A DNA stretch of 64,000 bases from Burkholderiales bacterium PBB3 (lineage in GTDB: Bacteria; Pseudomonadota; Gammaproteobacteria; Burkholderiales; Burkholderiaceae_C), in the NCBI GenBank assembly GCA_002256115.1, contig NKIK01000023.1:1-64000 (forward strand), given 5' to 3'. Position 1 is the first letter of the stretch. Each line of letters begins with the position of its first letter. The notes below the pieces were generated by a model. The model searched no databases, had not been told where the DNA came from, and saw nothing but the letters and a program-made list of their open reading frames with translations. The position numbers were made by a program, and so were the translations under genes. Of this stretch, positions 7,934 to 16,288 are shown one piece after another.

Positions 7934-8000
7934 ATTTGCCGCCGGGCCGCCCCTAGGCAAATCAGCCCCCTCGGGGGGCAGCGACCCGCGCAGCGGCAAG
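7934..8000 (+). repeat. structured repeat family 2, copy B (5' side of purU)
   Basis: Stem 1 is ATTTGCC (7934-7940) with GGCAAAT (7956-7962) around the conserved loop GCCGGGCCGCCCCTA. Stem 2 is GCCCCC-TC-GGGGGGC (7965-7979), followed by CAGCGACCCGCGCAGCGG. The stem-1 sequence differs from copy A, but pairing is perfect in both. Confidence 0.75.
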
Positions 8001-8006
8001 CTCCCT

Positions 8007-8318
8007 TTAGTGCACAACGACCGGGTTTTGCGCCAGTTCGGCGTATTGCTCCAGGGTGGATTCCACTTCCTCTTGGGACGGCGTGTTCACTTGCCAGGCC
8101 ACGATATGGCGCTGAAACAGCTCCGCCCAGGAACCATCCAGATAGACCTCTTTGCCCGAGCGTTTGTCCACGATCTCAAAGCCGTGGCGCGCCATCATGG
8201 GGATGCCTGCGGGGTAGAGCGCTGACGGTGCTATGAACTTGGCCGGGTTGCCATCGGCATCGGCGTTAGCCAGCATATGGGTGACGGAATAGGTTTCGGA
8301 GTCGTAAAGCGTGTGCAT
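8007..8318 (-). CDS. DUF3567 family protein
   Basis: 103 residues from ATG 8318 (MHTLYDSETYSVTHML). Upstream in-frame starts lie inside the neighbouring gene and were not used. The sequence has the family-typical block RHGFEIVDKRSGKEVYL followed by DGSWAELFQ. DUF3567 proteins are small cytosolic proteins found widely in Burkholderiales with no established function. It lies downstream of the DUF3108 gene on the same strand (about 50 bp gap), so the two may be co-transcribed. Confidence 0.8.
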   Translation of the reverse strand: MHTLYDSETYSVTHMLANADADGNPAKFIAPSALYPAGIPMMARHGFEIVDKRSGKEVYLDGSWAELFQRHIVAWQVNTPSQEEVESTLEQYAELAQNPVVVH

Positions 8319-8368
8319 GGGAACCAATGATAGAACTAAACCGGAGCTGTGGGCCGATCCCGCAAAAA

Positions 8369-9523
8369 TCAAGGTGCGATGGTCTCGGACCAGCGCAAGT
8401 CCATCACGTCGCCATTGGATTCCGTGAGGCGGATGCGCACCGGGAAATAGTCCATGGTCGGGGCCAGCCAAACTTCACCCCGGGTGCCGTAAGCGCCCAC
8501 TGCGTCGCGCGCCAGCTTGATAGCCGTGACCGGACCGGCGGGGAGCGTCAGCTTTTCCGGAGCACCCACCTTGAACACCCATGACTCCACCGAGGTAGGA
8601 CCGACTGCCTCGAAAGGCAGCGTCGTGCCCTCTGGGAAACTGGAGGGGGAGCCCCCCAGCATGGCGGCCAGTTGAAAAAAGACGCTCAGGTGGTCCTGGG
8701 TGCCGGGCAGTAGTGCGCCATCTGGGGTGTTGGCGCTGAAGGTGATTTTGCCTTTGCTGCGTTCAAAGTGCGCGGCTCTTTCGCTACGCGACTTGTCGCC
8801 AAAACGCGTGGGCTCCAGCCCTTGCGAGCCCAATTCGCCCCGGCTGGTTTGCACGCGTGAGCCGAGCAGGAAGTGGGTCACTTCCAAACGGGCATCGTAG
8901 GCCGTGCCATCCTGCTTCCATTGGAGGTCACCCTTGAGGGAAACGGGTACGCCTTTGAACTCGCCTTTGATGGTGTATTTCAGGTGCAGCGGCGGCGGGA
9001 ATGTATATACGATGGCCTTGGTGGCTACGGCTGTCCGGCTGGGCGCAGGGCTAGCAGCGGCAGAGGGGAGTGTCTTGGATTCGTCTGCCGCTGCCAATAA
9101 GGTAACCGGCCCGACTGGCGCGGTCAGGCGGGGGGGGGACTCAGCGGCGGGGGCTTCGATGAATTCGGCGAAAGGTTGGGGAGCGTCCGGGTGCACCGGT
9201 TCGGGCCCAGGAGCCACAATATTGTGCAGGGCAGTCGATTGTGAGGTCGCAGTAGGGGCAACAGGCACCACCGGAAGCGGTGTGGCTTCGGGCTCCGGCG
9301 CGGTGTCGCTGGCTACAGTCAACAGTGGCGTGGGTGGGGATTCGGTAGGGGCCGCAATCATTCTGGTGCTGAAAGGCGCCGCATCGGTATCGGTACCAGG
9401 CCGGGAAATCACCACAGGCGTGCCGTATAGCAGGCTGACGTGCGCCAGCAAAACCGCGCCTGTCAGGGCTGCGAGCTTGAAGGATGTTTTGCGTGAGGGC
9501 GCAGTGGGTGTTTCTGGGGGCAT
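8369..9523 (-). CDS. DUF3108 domain protein, membrane-anchored
   Basis: 384 residues. Residues about 15-37 are a hydrophobic anchor (LAALTGAVLLAHVSLLYG), followed by a long Pro/Ala/Thr-rich linker to about residue 165. The C-terminal DUF3108 beta-rich domain has the segments YTIKGEFKGVPVSLKGDLQW and GEVWLAPTMDYFPVRIRLTE. DUF3108 proteins are periplasmic; members are thought to have an envelope-related beta fold, but the function is unassigned. It is divergent from the FAH-family gene with a 92-bp spacer. Confidence 0.8.
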   Translation of the reverse strand: MPPETPTAPSRKTSFKLAALTGAVLLAHVSLLYGTPVVISRPGTDTDAAPFSTRMIAAPTESPPTPLLTVASDTAPEPEATPLPVVPVAPTATSQSTALHNIVAPGPEPVHPDAPQPFAEFIEAPAAESPPRLTAPVGPVTLLAAADESKTLPSAAASPAPSRTAVATKAIVYTFPPPLHLKYTIKGEFKGVPVSLKGDLQWKQDGTAYDARLEVTHFLLGSRVQTSRGELGSQGLEPTRFGDKSRSERAAHFERSKGKITFSANTPDGALLPGTQDHLSVFFQLAAMLGGSPSSFPEGTTLPFEAVGPTSVESWVFKVGAPEKLTLPAGPVTAIKLARDAVGAYGTRGEVWLAPTMDYFPVRIRLTESNGDVMDLRWSETIAP

Positions 9524-9615
9524 GGGTGATGGAAGGGACCCGGGCTGCTTTTGGCTAAGTGTGTGGACGATCCCGGTATAACGTTTCCAGTTTAATTCAG
9601 AGCGACAATTCCCCT

Positions 9616-10749
9616 ATGAAACTCGCAACTTATAAAGATGGCTCCCGCGACGGCCAACTGGTGGTGGTGTCGCGCGACCTGCAAACGGCGCATTACGCCA
9701 CCCACATTGCCAACCGTTTGCAGCAGGTGCTGGACGACTGGAATTATCTGTCGCCCCAACTGCAAGACCTGTCGGACGCCCTGAACAGTAACAAAGCCCG
9801 GCACGCCTTTCCGTTCGATGCCGCACAGTGCATGGCGCCGCTGCCCCGCGCCTACCAATGGGCCGATGGCTCGGCCTACCTGAACCATGTGGAACTGGTG
9901 CGCAAAGCCCGCGGGGCCGAGGTGCCGGAAAGCTTTTACACCGACCCGCTGATGTACCAAGGCGGCAGCGACGACTTTTTGGGGCCTTGTGACCCCATCG
10001 TGGCCGTGAATGAAGACATCGGCATCGACTTTGAGGCCGAGGTGGCTGTGATCACCGGCGACTTGCCGCTGGGCTGTACTGCGGAGCGCGCGCTGGACGG
10101 CATCCGCCTGGTGATGCTGGCCAACGACGTGAGCCTGCGCAACTTGATTCCGGCCGAGCTGGCCAAAGGCTTTGGCTTTGTACAAAGCAAGCCGGCCACC
10201 GCGTTCAGCCCCGTGGCGGTCACGCCCGATGAGCTGGGCGACGCCTGGATCAAGGGGCGTGTCCACCTGCCGCTGCAAAGCACCTGGAATGGCCGCAAGG
10301 TCGGCATGTGCGAAGCCGGACCCGACATGACCTTCCACTTTGGCCAACTGATCGCCCATCTGTGCAAAACCCGCAATGTGCGGGCCGGCTCGGTCATTGG
10401 CTCGGGCACCGTCAGCAATATTGGCGTCACCAAAGGAACGGGTGACAAGGCCCGCACTGACTGGCCCAAGGGCTACAGCTGCATTGCCGAAAAGCGCGCG
10501 ATGGAGACGATTCAGGATGGCGCTGCCACCACCGAGTTCATGCGCTTTGGCGACACCATCCGTCTGGAGATGAAGGGCCGCGATGGTGCCAGCGTGTTTG
10601 GCGCGATTGAGCAGGAAGTGGTGCCGATGGCGCAGGTGATGTCACGCCGCGCGGCGCGGGAAGCTGCGACTGCTGGCACTGCAATTGCTAACCAAGAGTC
10701 TGCCATCACTGACACCCCCACCCCGGATCCCCATTTTGTCCAAAACTGA
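9616..10749 (+). CDS. fumarylacetoacetate hydrolase family protein
   Basis: 377 residues from ATG 9616 (MKLATYKDGSRDGQ). The FAH fold has the metal-binding acidic cluster in DIGIDFEAEVAVITGDLP, then LVMLANDVSLRNLIP and GSVIGSGTVSN. FAH-family enzymes cleave C-C bonds in 2-oxo or beta-diketo acids of aromatic catabolism, but no linked pathway genes are present, so the substrate is open. The last 35 or so residues (after SRRAAREA) are low-complexity and unlike the catalytic core; they overlap the possible start region of the MATE gene. Confidence 0.85.
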   Translation: MKLATYKDGSRDGQLVVVSRDLQTAHYATHIANRLQQVLDDWNYLSPQLQDLSDALNSNKARHAFPFDAAQCMAPLPRAYQWADGSAYLNHVELVRKARGAEVPESFYTDPLMYQGGSDDFLGPCDPIVAVNEDIGIDFEAEVAVITGDLPLGCTAERALDGIRLVMLANDVSLRNLIPAELAKGFGFVQSKPATAFSPVAVTPDELGDAWIKGRVHLPLQSTWNGRKVGMCEAGPDMTFHFGQLIAHLCKTRNVRAGSVIGSGTVSNIGVTKGTGDKARTDWPKGYSCIAEKRAMETIQDGAATTEFMRFGDTIRLEMKGRDGASVFGAIEQEVVPMAQVMSRRAAREAATAGTAIANQESAITDTPTPDPHFVQN

Positions 10750-12151
10750 TAGCGCCCCAGGCGCACCGCGCCGCCTGCTGCCGCTGGCATGGCCCATCTT
10801 TGTAGAGCAATTGCTGCACATGAGTACGGGGGTGATCGACACCTTCATGGTCAGCCATATCTCGGATGGTGCGGTGGCCGCGCTGGGTTCCGCCAACCAG
10901 ATCATCATTTTGTTTGTGGTGCTGTTTGGCATTGTGGGCATTGGCACCAGCGTGGTGATCACCCACCACCTGGGCGGGGGGGATCGGGCCGGTGCAGACC
11001 GCATTGCCGCCACCGCCATTGGCGTGAACACCTGGTTCGGCTTGTTTGCCAGCGTGCTGGTGCTGGTGCTGGCACAGCCCATGTTGGACCTGATTCAGTT
11101 GTCGCCAGCGCTGCAGGCGTATGCGCTGCCATTTCTCGCCATCATGGGCGCCACGCTGTTTCTGGAGGCGATGATCCAGTCCATTTCTGCGGTGCTGCGC
11201 GCCCATGGCCACACGCGCGATGCCATGGTCGTGGCCATAGGGCAAAACGTACTCAACGTGATTGGCAATTGCATTTTGCTGTTTGGTCTGTTCGGTGCGC
11301 CCAAAATGGGCGTAGAAGGCGTTGCGCTGTCTACGGTGTTCAGCCGTATCGTGGCCTGCGCGGTGATGTGGGCGCTGCTGAGCTACCGCATCCATCTGCG
11401 CGTGCGGCTGGCGGATTTCTTTCAGTTCTCCAAAGAGCGGCTGGGCCGCATTTTGCATATCGGCCTGCCTGCGGCGCTGGAAAATGCCAGCTGGTTTTTG
11501 GCATTCATGACCATCACCGCGTTTACCGCGCGCATGGGCGACCAGGCCTTGGCCACGCAGTCGTATGCCATGCAGTTGGTCTGGGTGGTGGTGCTGTGCA
11601 GTGTGGCCATTGGTTTGGCTACCGAGATCATCATCGGGCACCTGGTAGGGGCCGGGGAGTTTGATGCCGCGTACCGGCAGGTGTTGCGCAGTATGCGGGT
11701 GGGGTTGGTCATTTCTCTGGCAGTGGCCAGCGCCGTGGCTGTGTTGTCGCCCTGGCTACTGGCGTGCTTTACCCAAGACCCCGCCATCATTGCCACCGGC
11801 GTGCTCTTGATGCGCATGGGCGTGTTGCTGGAGCCTGGGCGCGTGTCCAACCTGGTGGTGATTAACGCCCTACGAGCGACCGGAGATGCACGCTACCCGG
11901 TGGTGATGGGCGTGTTTTCAATGTGGGGCGTGATGGTGCTTGGCAGCTGGTTTTTGGGTACTTACCTGGGCTGGGGCTTGGTGGGGGTGTGGATCGCCAT
12001 GACCGCCGACGAATGGCTGCGTGGGCTGATGATGTTGCGGCGCTGGAAGCAGCGTAAGTGGCTTAAATACGCGGAGCGCACGCGGGCCAAGGTGCAAGAA
12101 CACAAGATGCTTGTCCCTACAGCCCCTGCCCATTCATCAGCCGCAGAATAA
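10736..12151 (+). CDS. MATE-family multidrug/Na+ efflux transporter
   Basis: About 471 residues. Twelve hydrophobic segments in two MatE repeats are visible, beginning LPLAWPIFVEQLLHMSTGVI and with the second repeat starting at GLPAALENASWFLAFMTI. MATE proteins export cationic drugs using H+ or Na+ gradients. There is no ATG at the start: TTG 10736 (overlapping the preceding gene by 14 bp) is chosen over a more distant TTG at 10685. The 3' end overlaps convergent marC by 35 bp. Confidence 0.88.
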   Translation: MSKTDSAPGAPRRLLPLAWPIFVEQLLHMSTGVIDTFMVSHISDGAVAALGSANQIIILFVVLFGIVGIGTSVVITHHLGGGDRAGADRIAATAIGVNTWFGLFASVLVLVLAQPMLDLIQLSPALQAYALPFLAIMGATLFLEAMIQSISAVLRAHGHTRDAMVVAIGQNVLNVIGNCILLFGLFGAPKMGVEGVALSTVFSRIVACAVMWALLSYRIHLRVRLADFFQFSKERLGRILHIGLPAALENASWFLAFMTITAFTARMGDQALATQSYAMQLVWVVVLCSVAIGLATEIIIGHLVGAGEFDAAYRQVLRSMRVGLVISLAVASAVAVLSPWLLACFTQDPAIIATGVLLMRMGVLLEPGRVSNLVVINALRATGDARYPVVMGVFSMWGVMVLGSWFLGTYLGWGLVGVWIAMTADEWLRGLMMLRRWKQRKWLKYAERTRAKVQEHKMLVPTAPAHSSAAE

Positions 12152-12731
12152 ACACCTTGGCACCACTGAGCATCATCTCAATGGCCACCGACACCAGCAC
12201 CAGGCCCATCAGTCGTTCCAAGGCGATGACCACCCGGTCGCCCACGATGCGCTGAATCCGCTCGGCCGACAACAGCACCACCGCGCTGACCAGCATGGTC
12301 ACGCACAGCGCGCCTATCCACTCCAGTCGGCGCTCTGGCTGCTGGGACACCAGCAATAGCACCGTGGCCAAGGCAGACGGCCCGGCAATCATCGGAATCG
12401 CCAGCGGCACGATCAGGGGCTCAACCAGGACTTCTTCTTCGGGGCCGGCTGGCGGTGGGAACACCATGCGGATGGCGATCAAAAACAGGATCACACCGCC
12501 GCCAATTTGCAGAGACAACTCGCTCAGGTTCATCACTTCTAAGAACTTCTCGCCCACAAACATGAAAGTCAGCAACAGCACAAAGGCGATCATGATTTCG
12601 CGCACGATGACAAACGGGCGGCGCTCGGGGGCCACGTGCTTGAGCGCGTTGGCGAAGATGGAGATATTGCCGATGGGGTCGGTAATCAGCACCAGCAGAA
12701 TGGTGGCGGACAGGAAGGTGTAGTTGTTCAT
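12117..12731 (-). CDS. marC: MarC-family integral membrane protein
   Basis: 204 residues from ATG 12731 (MNNYTFLSATILLVLITDP). The family-typical DPIGN motif follows in helix 1, and PLAIPMIAGPSALATVLLLV lies near residue 115. There are six predicted transmembrane helices. MarC/YhgN/YchE proteins have no confirmed transport substrate; the old link to multiple antibiotic resistance has not held up. The gene is convergent with the MATE gene and divergent from the copper-type operon. Confidence 0.85.
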   Translation of the reverse strand: MNNYTFLSATILLVLITDPIGNISIFANALKHVAPERRPFVIVREIMIAFVLLLTFMFVGEKFLEVMNLSELSLQIGGGVILFLIAIRMVFPPPAGPEEEVLVEPLIVPLAIPMIAGPSALATVLLLVSQQPERRLEWIGALCVTMLVSAVVLLSAERIQRIVGDRVVIALERLMGLVLVSVAIEMMLSGAKVFILRLMNGQGL

Positions 12732-12815
12732 GGCGGGCGAGTCTCCGGTTGGGCCGGTCAGCGGGGCCAGCCGCCATCGTAACGGGTCGCTCGCCCAATG
12801 TGGATAATCGCGGCC

Positions 12816-13172
12816 ATGCAAATGCTGCGCAACTTCACCTTCCTCGCCCGCTTCGTGCTGGCGTGCATGGTGTTGTCCCTGGGTGTGGCGGTGGCTTCGC
12901 CCATCGTCAAACCGCAGAACGCGCTGCTTGTGTGTACCGGATCGGGCGTCATGAAGGTGCTGATCACAGCCGATGACGGTAGTACATCGGAATCGGGCAG
13001 TACCACGATGGATTGCCCCTTGTGCGTGGCAGCCGGTGCGCCGCCGCCGGTGGCTACCCTCAAGGCCGAGCCAGTGCAGCCGCTGGCCTACGCACTGCAA
13101 AGTATTCCCAGCGCGCACATTGCTGCGCGCACCGCTGCGCCGCTGCCGGCGCGCGGGCCTCCCGCTCTCTGA
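12816..13172 (+). CDS. DUF2946 family exported protein
   Basis: About 118 residues from ATG 12816 (MQMLRNFTFLARFVLACM), with an alternative start at 12798. It has an N-terminal signal peptide ending near GVAVASP, a CTGSG segment, and an MDCPLCV motif (a CxxC pair) typical of DUF2946, then a Pro/Ala-rich tail. Such proteins are often found next to metal-related TonB receptors; here it leads a probable copper operon. The stop sits next to a dispersed repeat copy, so the last residues may be variable. A metal-binding role is inferred from context. Confidence 0.7.
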   Translation: MQMLRNFTFLARFVLACMVLSLGVAVASPIVKPQNALLVCTGSGVMKVLITADDGSTSESGSTTMDCPLCVAAGAPPPVATLKAEPVQPLAYALQSIPSAHIAARTAAPLPARGPPAL

Positions 13173-13228
13173 AATATCAAATTCATAGCTGCTCCCGCAC
13201 GTTCCATGCGGGTTGTGGCCTATTTTAC
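13171..13228 (-). repeat. dispersed repeat family 1, copy 2 (DUF2946 - TonB receptor gap)
   Basis: Minus-orientation copy with ATAGCTGCTCCCGCACGTTC at its core, filling most of the 74-bp gap between the DUF2946 stop and the receptor ATG. Any promoter or ribosome-binding site for the receptor must lie in or just after it. Confidence 0.75.
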
Positions 13229-13246
13229 TGATTTTTCGGAGTTTTC

Positions 13247-15646
13247 ATGCAGTTTTCTCGCATTGCGCAGGTGTGCGTCACCGGTGCCGCCGCATTCCCT
13301 TTCGTCGCTGTTTCTGCCTTGGCTCAGAACCAAGCCCCCGCCCCATTCGCCACGTCGTCTGCCGCTGACACCCCCAGCCGCAGCCTGGGCGTGGTCACCA
13401 TCCTCAGCGGCCAGCCCACATCCCTGCCCACCCAGATTCCCACCACGATGCAGGGCGTTACGGGGGAGGACATCGCCAACACCATCAACGCCACCGACAG
13501 CGAAGACGCACTCAAGTACTTTCCCAGCCTCTTGGTGCGCAAGCGCTATATCGGCGACTACAACCACGCGGTGTTGTCCAGCCGCGCATCCGGCACGGGC
13601 AACAGCGCGCGCTCGGCCGTGTACGTGGACGGCGTGCTGGTGTCCAACTACCTGGGCAATGGCGCGACCTATGCGCCGCGCTGGGGCATGGTCACGCCTG
13701 AGGAAATCGCCCGCGTCGATGTGATGTACGGGCCGTTCTCGGCCGCCTACCCCGGCAACTCGGTGGGCGCGGTGGTGGACTATGTGACCCGCATGCCGAC
13801 CCAACTGCAAGCCAATGCCAGGATAGGCATCTCGCACCAGCCCAACGATCTGTATGGCGCCAACACCAACTACCAAGCCCGCCAGGCCAGCGCGTCAGTG
13901 GGTAGCAAAGCGGGCGACTGGTCGTGGTTTGTGAACCTGAACCGTACGGATAGCAATGGCCAACCGTTGACCTTTGCTACCCGCCTCAAAAGCGTTGGCG
14001 TAGCCAGCACGGCTGGTACCGCAGTGACCGGCGCAGTGCTGGATGCCAACAACGCCAATGTTCCCTGGTTCAATTTGGGCAGTGTGACGCAGTACCACAC
14101 CATCCAGGACCACGCCAAGCTCAAGCTGGCCTATGACATCACGCCCACGCTGCGCGCCCACTACACGCTGGCCAGCTGGAGCAATACCTCGGAGGGCCGC
14201 GGCCAGTCCTACCTGAAAGACGCCAGTGGCAACACCGTCAGCAGCGGTGCCATCAACATCAACGGCCTGGCATTTACCGGTGCTAACGCATTGACCGGCG
14301 CGGACTTTGTGGCCACCAATGAAGCCCTGCGCCACCTGGCCCAGGGCTTGTCCTTAAAGACCCGCACCCAGGGCGTGCTGGACTGGGAGCTGGCGGCCAA
14401 CCAACTGAACTACGACCAGGACTTGAACCGCCGCAACAGCGCGGGCAATGTGCTGCCTGGCGCGCTGGCAGGCGGCGCGGGCACGGTGGCGGATGGCGGC
14501 GGCACGGGTTGGAAGAGCCTGGCGCTGAAAGGCACTTGGCGGCCGCAAGTGGCCTTGTCCAAACCCGGTGAGCCGGCCGTCGGGTCTCATGTCGTGGATT
14601 TTGGGTTGCAGCAGGACCGTTATCGCTTAAGCAGCATCACCTCCAACATCCCTGGCAACTGGATCACCGATGCGCCCGGCAGCCTGGTCAACGCCATTGG
14701 CGGCACCACCACCACGCAGGCGGCCTATGTGCAAGACAGCTGGACGCTTGCCAAGGACTGGAAGACCGTGCTGGGCCTGCGGCTGGAAAACTGGGCGGCC
14801 AGCGATGGCCAGACCACCTTCGGCCCAGGCAACCCAGCCAACCGCAATTACGACAGCCGCAGCGAGAGCTTTGCATCGCCCAAAGCTGCGTTGTCCTACC
14901 AATGGGCAGCGGATACCGTATTGAAGGCCTCGCTGGGCCGCGCGGTGCGCTTCCCCACGGTGGCCGAGTTGTATGGCGCGACTGCCGCCACCAATTCGCA
15001 GTACATCAACGATCCGAACCTGCTACCCGAGAAATCCTGGACCACCGAGCTAAGCGCAGAGAAGGAATGGGCCGGTGCCCAATGGCGCGCCACCTTCTTT
15101 GGCGAGAACACGCAGGATGCTTTGTATTCGCAAACCACCTTTGACGCGCAGGCCAACCGCAACATCAGCCGCGTGCAAAACATCGGCCGCATAGCGACCA
15201 CCGGGCTGGAGCTGGCGGTGAATGCCGAGAACGTGTGGCGCCAGGGGCTGGACCTGTCTGGCAGCGTGACTTACACCGACTCCACCATCCGCGAGAACGC
15301 GGGCTTCGTGGCCGTGGCGGGCGACACCATTGGCAAACGCCAGCCGAATATTCCGGCCTGGCGCGCTACGGCCTTGGCCAGCTACCGCTGGAGCCCGCAG
15401 TGGATCACCAGCCTGGGCCTGCGCTACAGCGGCCCACAGTTCCGCACGCTGAACAATGCCGATGTGAACGGCTTCACCTACCAGGGTGTCAGCGAGTATT
15501 TCACGGCCGATGTGCGCGCCCGCTACCAGTTCAACAAGCAGGTGAGTGCGGCGGTCGGCATCGACAACTTGAACAACTACCAGTACTGGAACTTCCACCC
15601 CTACCCGCAGCGCACTTTCAGTGCCGAACTGCAATGGAACCTTTAA
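13247..15646 (+). CDS. TonB-dependent outer-membrane receptor, probably for copper
   Basis: 799 residues. Signal peptide about 1-27 (ending VSALAQ), a TonB-box-like SLGVVTIL near residue 47, a plug domain about 60-190 (YVDGVLVSNYLG, RVDVMYGPFSAAYPGNSVGA), then a 22-strand barrel ending FSAELQWNL. The gene lies between DUF2946 and ycnI/PCu(A)C genes in one direction with short gaps, so copper import is the likely role. A siderophore or other metal complex cannot be excluded from sequence alone. Confidence 0.88.
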   Translation: MQFSRIAQVCVTGAAAFPFVAVSALAQNQAPAPFATSSAADTPSRSLGVVTILSGQPTSLPTQIPTTMQGVTGEDIANTINATDSEDALKYFPSLLVRKRYIGDYNHAVLSSRASGTGNSARSAVYVDGVLVSNYLGNGATYAPRWGMVTPEEIARVDVMYGPFSAAYPGNSVGAVVDYVTRMPTQLQANARIGISHQPNDLYGANTNYQARQASASVGSKAGDWSWFVNLNRTDSNGQPLTFATRLKSVGVASTAGTAVTGAVLDANNANVPWFNLGSVTQYHTIQDHAKLKLAYDITPTLRAHYTLASWSNTSEGRGQSYLKDASGNTVSSGAININGLAFTGANALTGADFVATNEALRHLAQGLSLKTRTQGVLDWELAANQLNYDQDLNRRNSAGNVLPGALAGGAGTVADGGGTGWKSLALKGTWRPQVALSKPGEPAVGSHVVDFGLQQDRYRLSSITSNIPGNWITDAPGSLVNAIGGTTTTQAAYVQDSWTLAKDWKTVLGLRLENWAASDGQTTFGPGNPANRNYDSRSESFASPKAALSYQWAADTVLKASLGRAVRFPTVAELYGATAATNSQYINDPNLLPEKSWTTELSAEKEWAGAQWRATFFGENTQDALYSQTTFDAQANRNISRVQNIGRIATTGLELAVNAENVWRQGLDLSGSVTYTDSTIRENAGFVAVAGDTIGKRQPNIPAWRATALASYRWSPQWITSLGLRYSGPQFRTLNNADVNGFTYQGVSEYFTADVRARYQFNKQVSAAVGIDNLNNYQYWNFHPYPQRTFSAELQWNL

Positions 15647-15681
15647 GCGCCCGACGACACCAACTCCTACGAATGCCGACC

Positions 15682-16257
15682 ATGAAATTTCAATTTGCTC
15701 TTAAATTTATAGCTGCTCCCGCAATATCCATGGCCTGTACGGCTGTTTTGCCTCATATTGTGTTGCAAGATGCTACGGCCCCCGCTGCGGCTAGCTACCG
15801 GGCAGTTTTCAAAGTCGGGCATGGCTGCGATGGCGCACCCACGACGCGCATTGCGGTGGCCATTCCAGAAGGTTTTAGCGGGGCGCAGCCCATGCCCAAG
15901 CCGGGCTGGACGCTGAGCACGCGCATGGGCAAACTCGCCCAGCCGATGGAGAGCCACGGCAAGACACTGACCGAGGGCGTGCAAGAAATTACCTGGACGG
16001 CCAACGGCCCTGACAGCTACCTGCCATCGGCTTTCTACGATGAATTCGTTTTGCGCGGCACCACCCCCAAAACACCGGGTGCCCTGTGGTTCAAGGTGAC
16101 GCAAACCTGCACCACTGGCGTCAATGCCTGGGTCGAACAACCAGCCCAAGGCGTGTCGACCCGCGGCTTGAAAAGCCCTGCGGCTGTGCTGGAGGTGTTG
16201 CCCGTGCCAGTCACCCCCGCTACTCCCGCAGCGCCCGCTGGCGGCCATATTCACTGA
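15682..16257 (+). CDS. YcnI/DUF1775 family copper-binding protein
   Basis: 191 residues from ATG 15682 (an in-frame ATG at 15673 is also possible). YcnI domains are periplasmic or extracellular copper binders that use the mature N-terminal histidine. Here the matching His is at residue 25 (LPHIVLQDATAP), followed by the family block ASYRAVFKVGHGCDGAPTTR. A C-terminal Pro/Ala linker ends in GGHIH, with two more histidines. The hydrophobic part of the signal peptide (about residues 5-23) is encoded by a repeat copy, and the usual AxA cleavage site is not evident before the histidine. Confidence 0.8.
   Translation: MKFQFALKFIAAPAISMACTAVLPHIVLQDATAPAAASYRAVFKVGHGCDGAPTTRIAVAIPEGFSGAQPMPKPGWTLSTRMGKLAQPMESHGKTLTEGVQEITWTANGPDSYLPSAFYDEFVLRGTTPKTPGALWFKVTQTCTTGVNAWVEQPAQGVSTRGLKSPAAVLEVLPVPVTPATPAAPAGGHIH
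15694..15750 (-). repeat. dispersed repeat family 1, copy 3 (encodes the ycnI signal-peptide core)
   Basis: Minus-orientation copy: TTTGCTCTTAAATTTATAGC, then TGCTCCCGCAATATCCATGG and a CCTG segment. It aligns closely with the reverse complement of copy 5 at 32478-32543. In ycnI it reads in frame as FALKFIAAPAISMACTAVL. Confidence 0.8.
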
Positions 16258-16288
16258 TTCTCCCAACCTGTAAAACCCTAGGAAACCC

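Noticed and set aside
8319..8471. Upstream extension of the DUF3567 gene
   Set aside because: Overlaps the DUF3108 gene in another frame; the MHTLYD start matches the family.
13247..13876. Minus-strand frame opposite the TonB receptor start
   Set aside because: Antisense to a gene with signal peptide and plug domain; no independent support.
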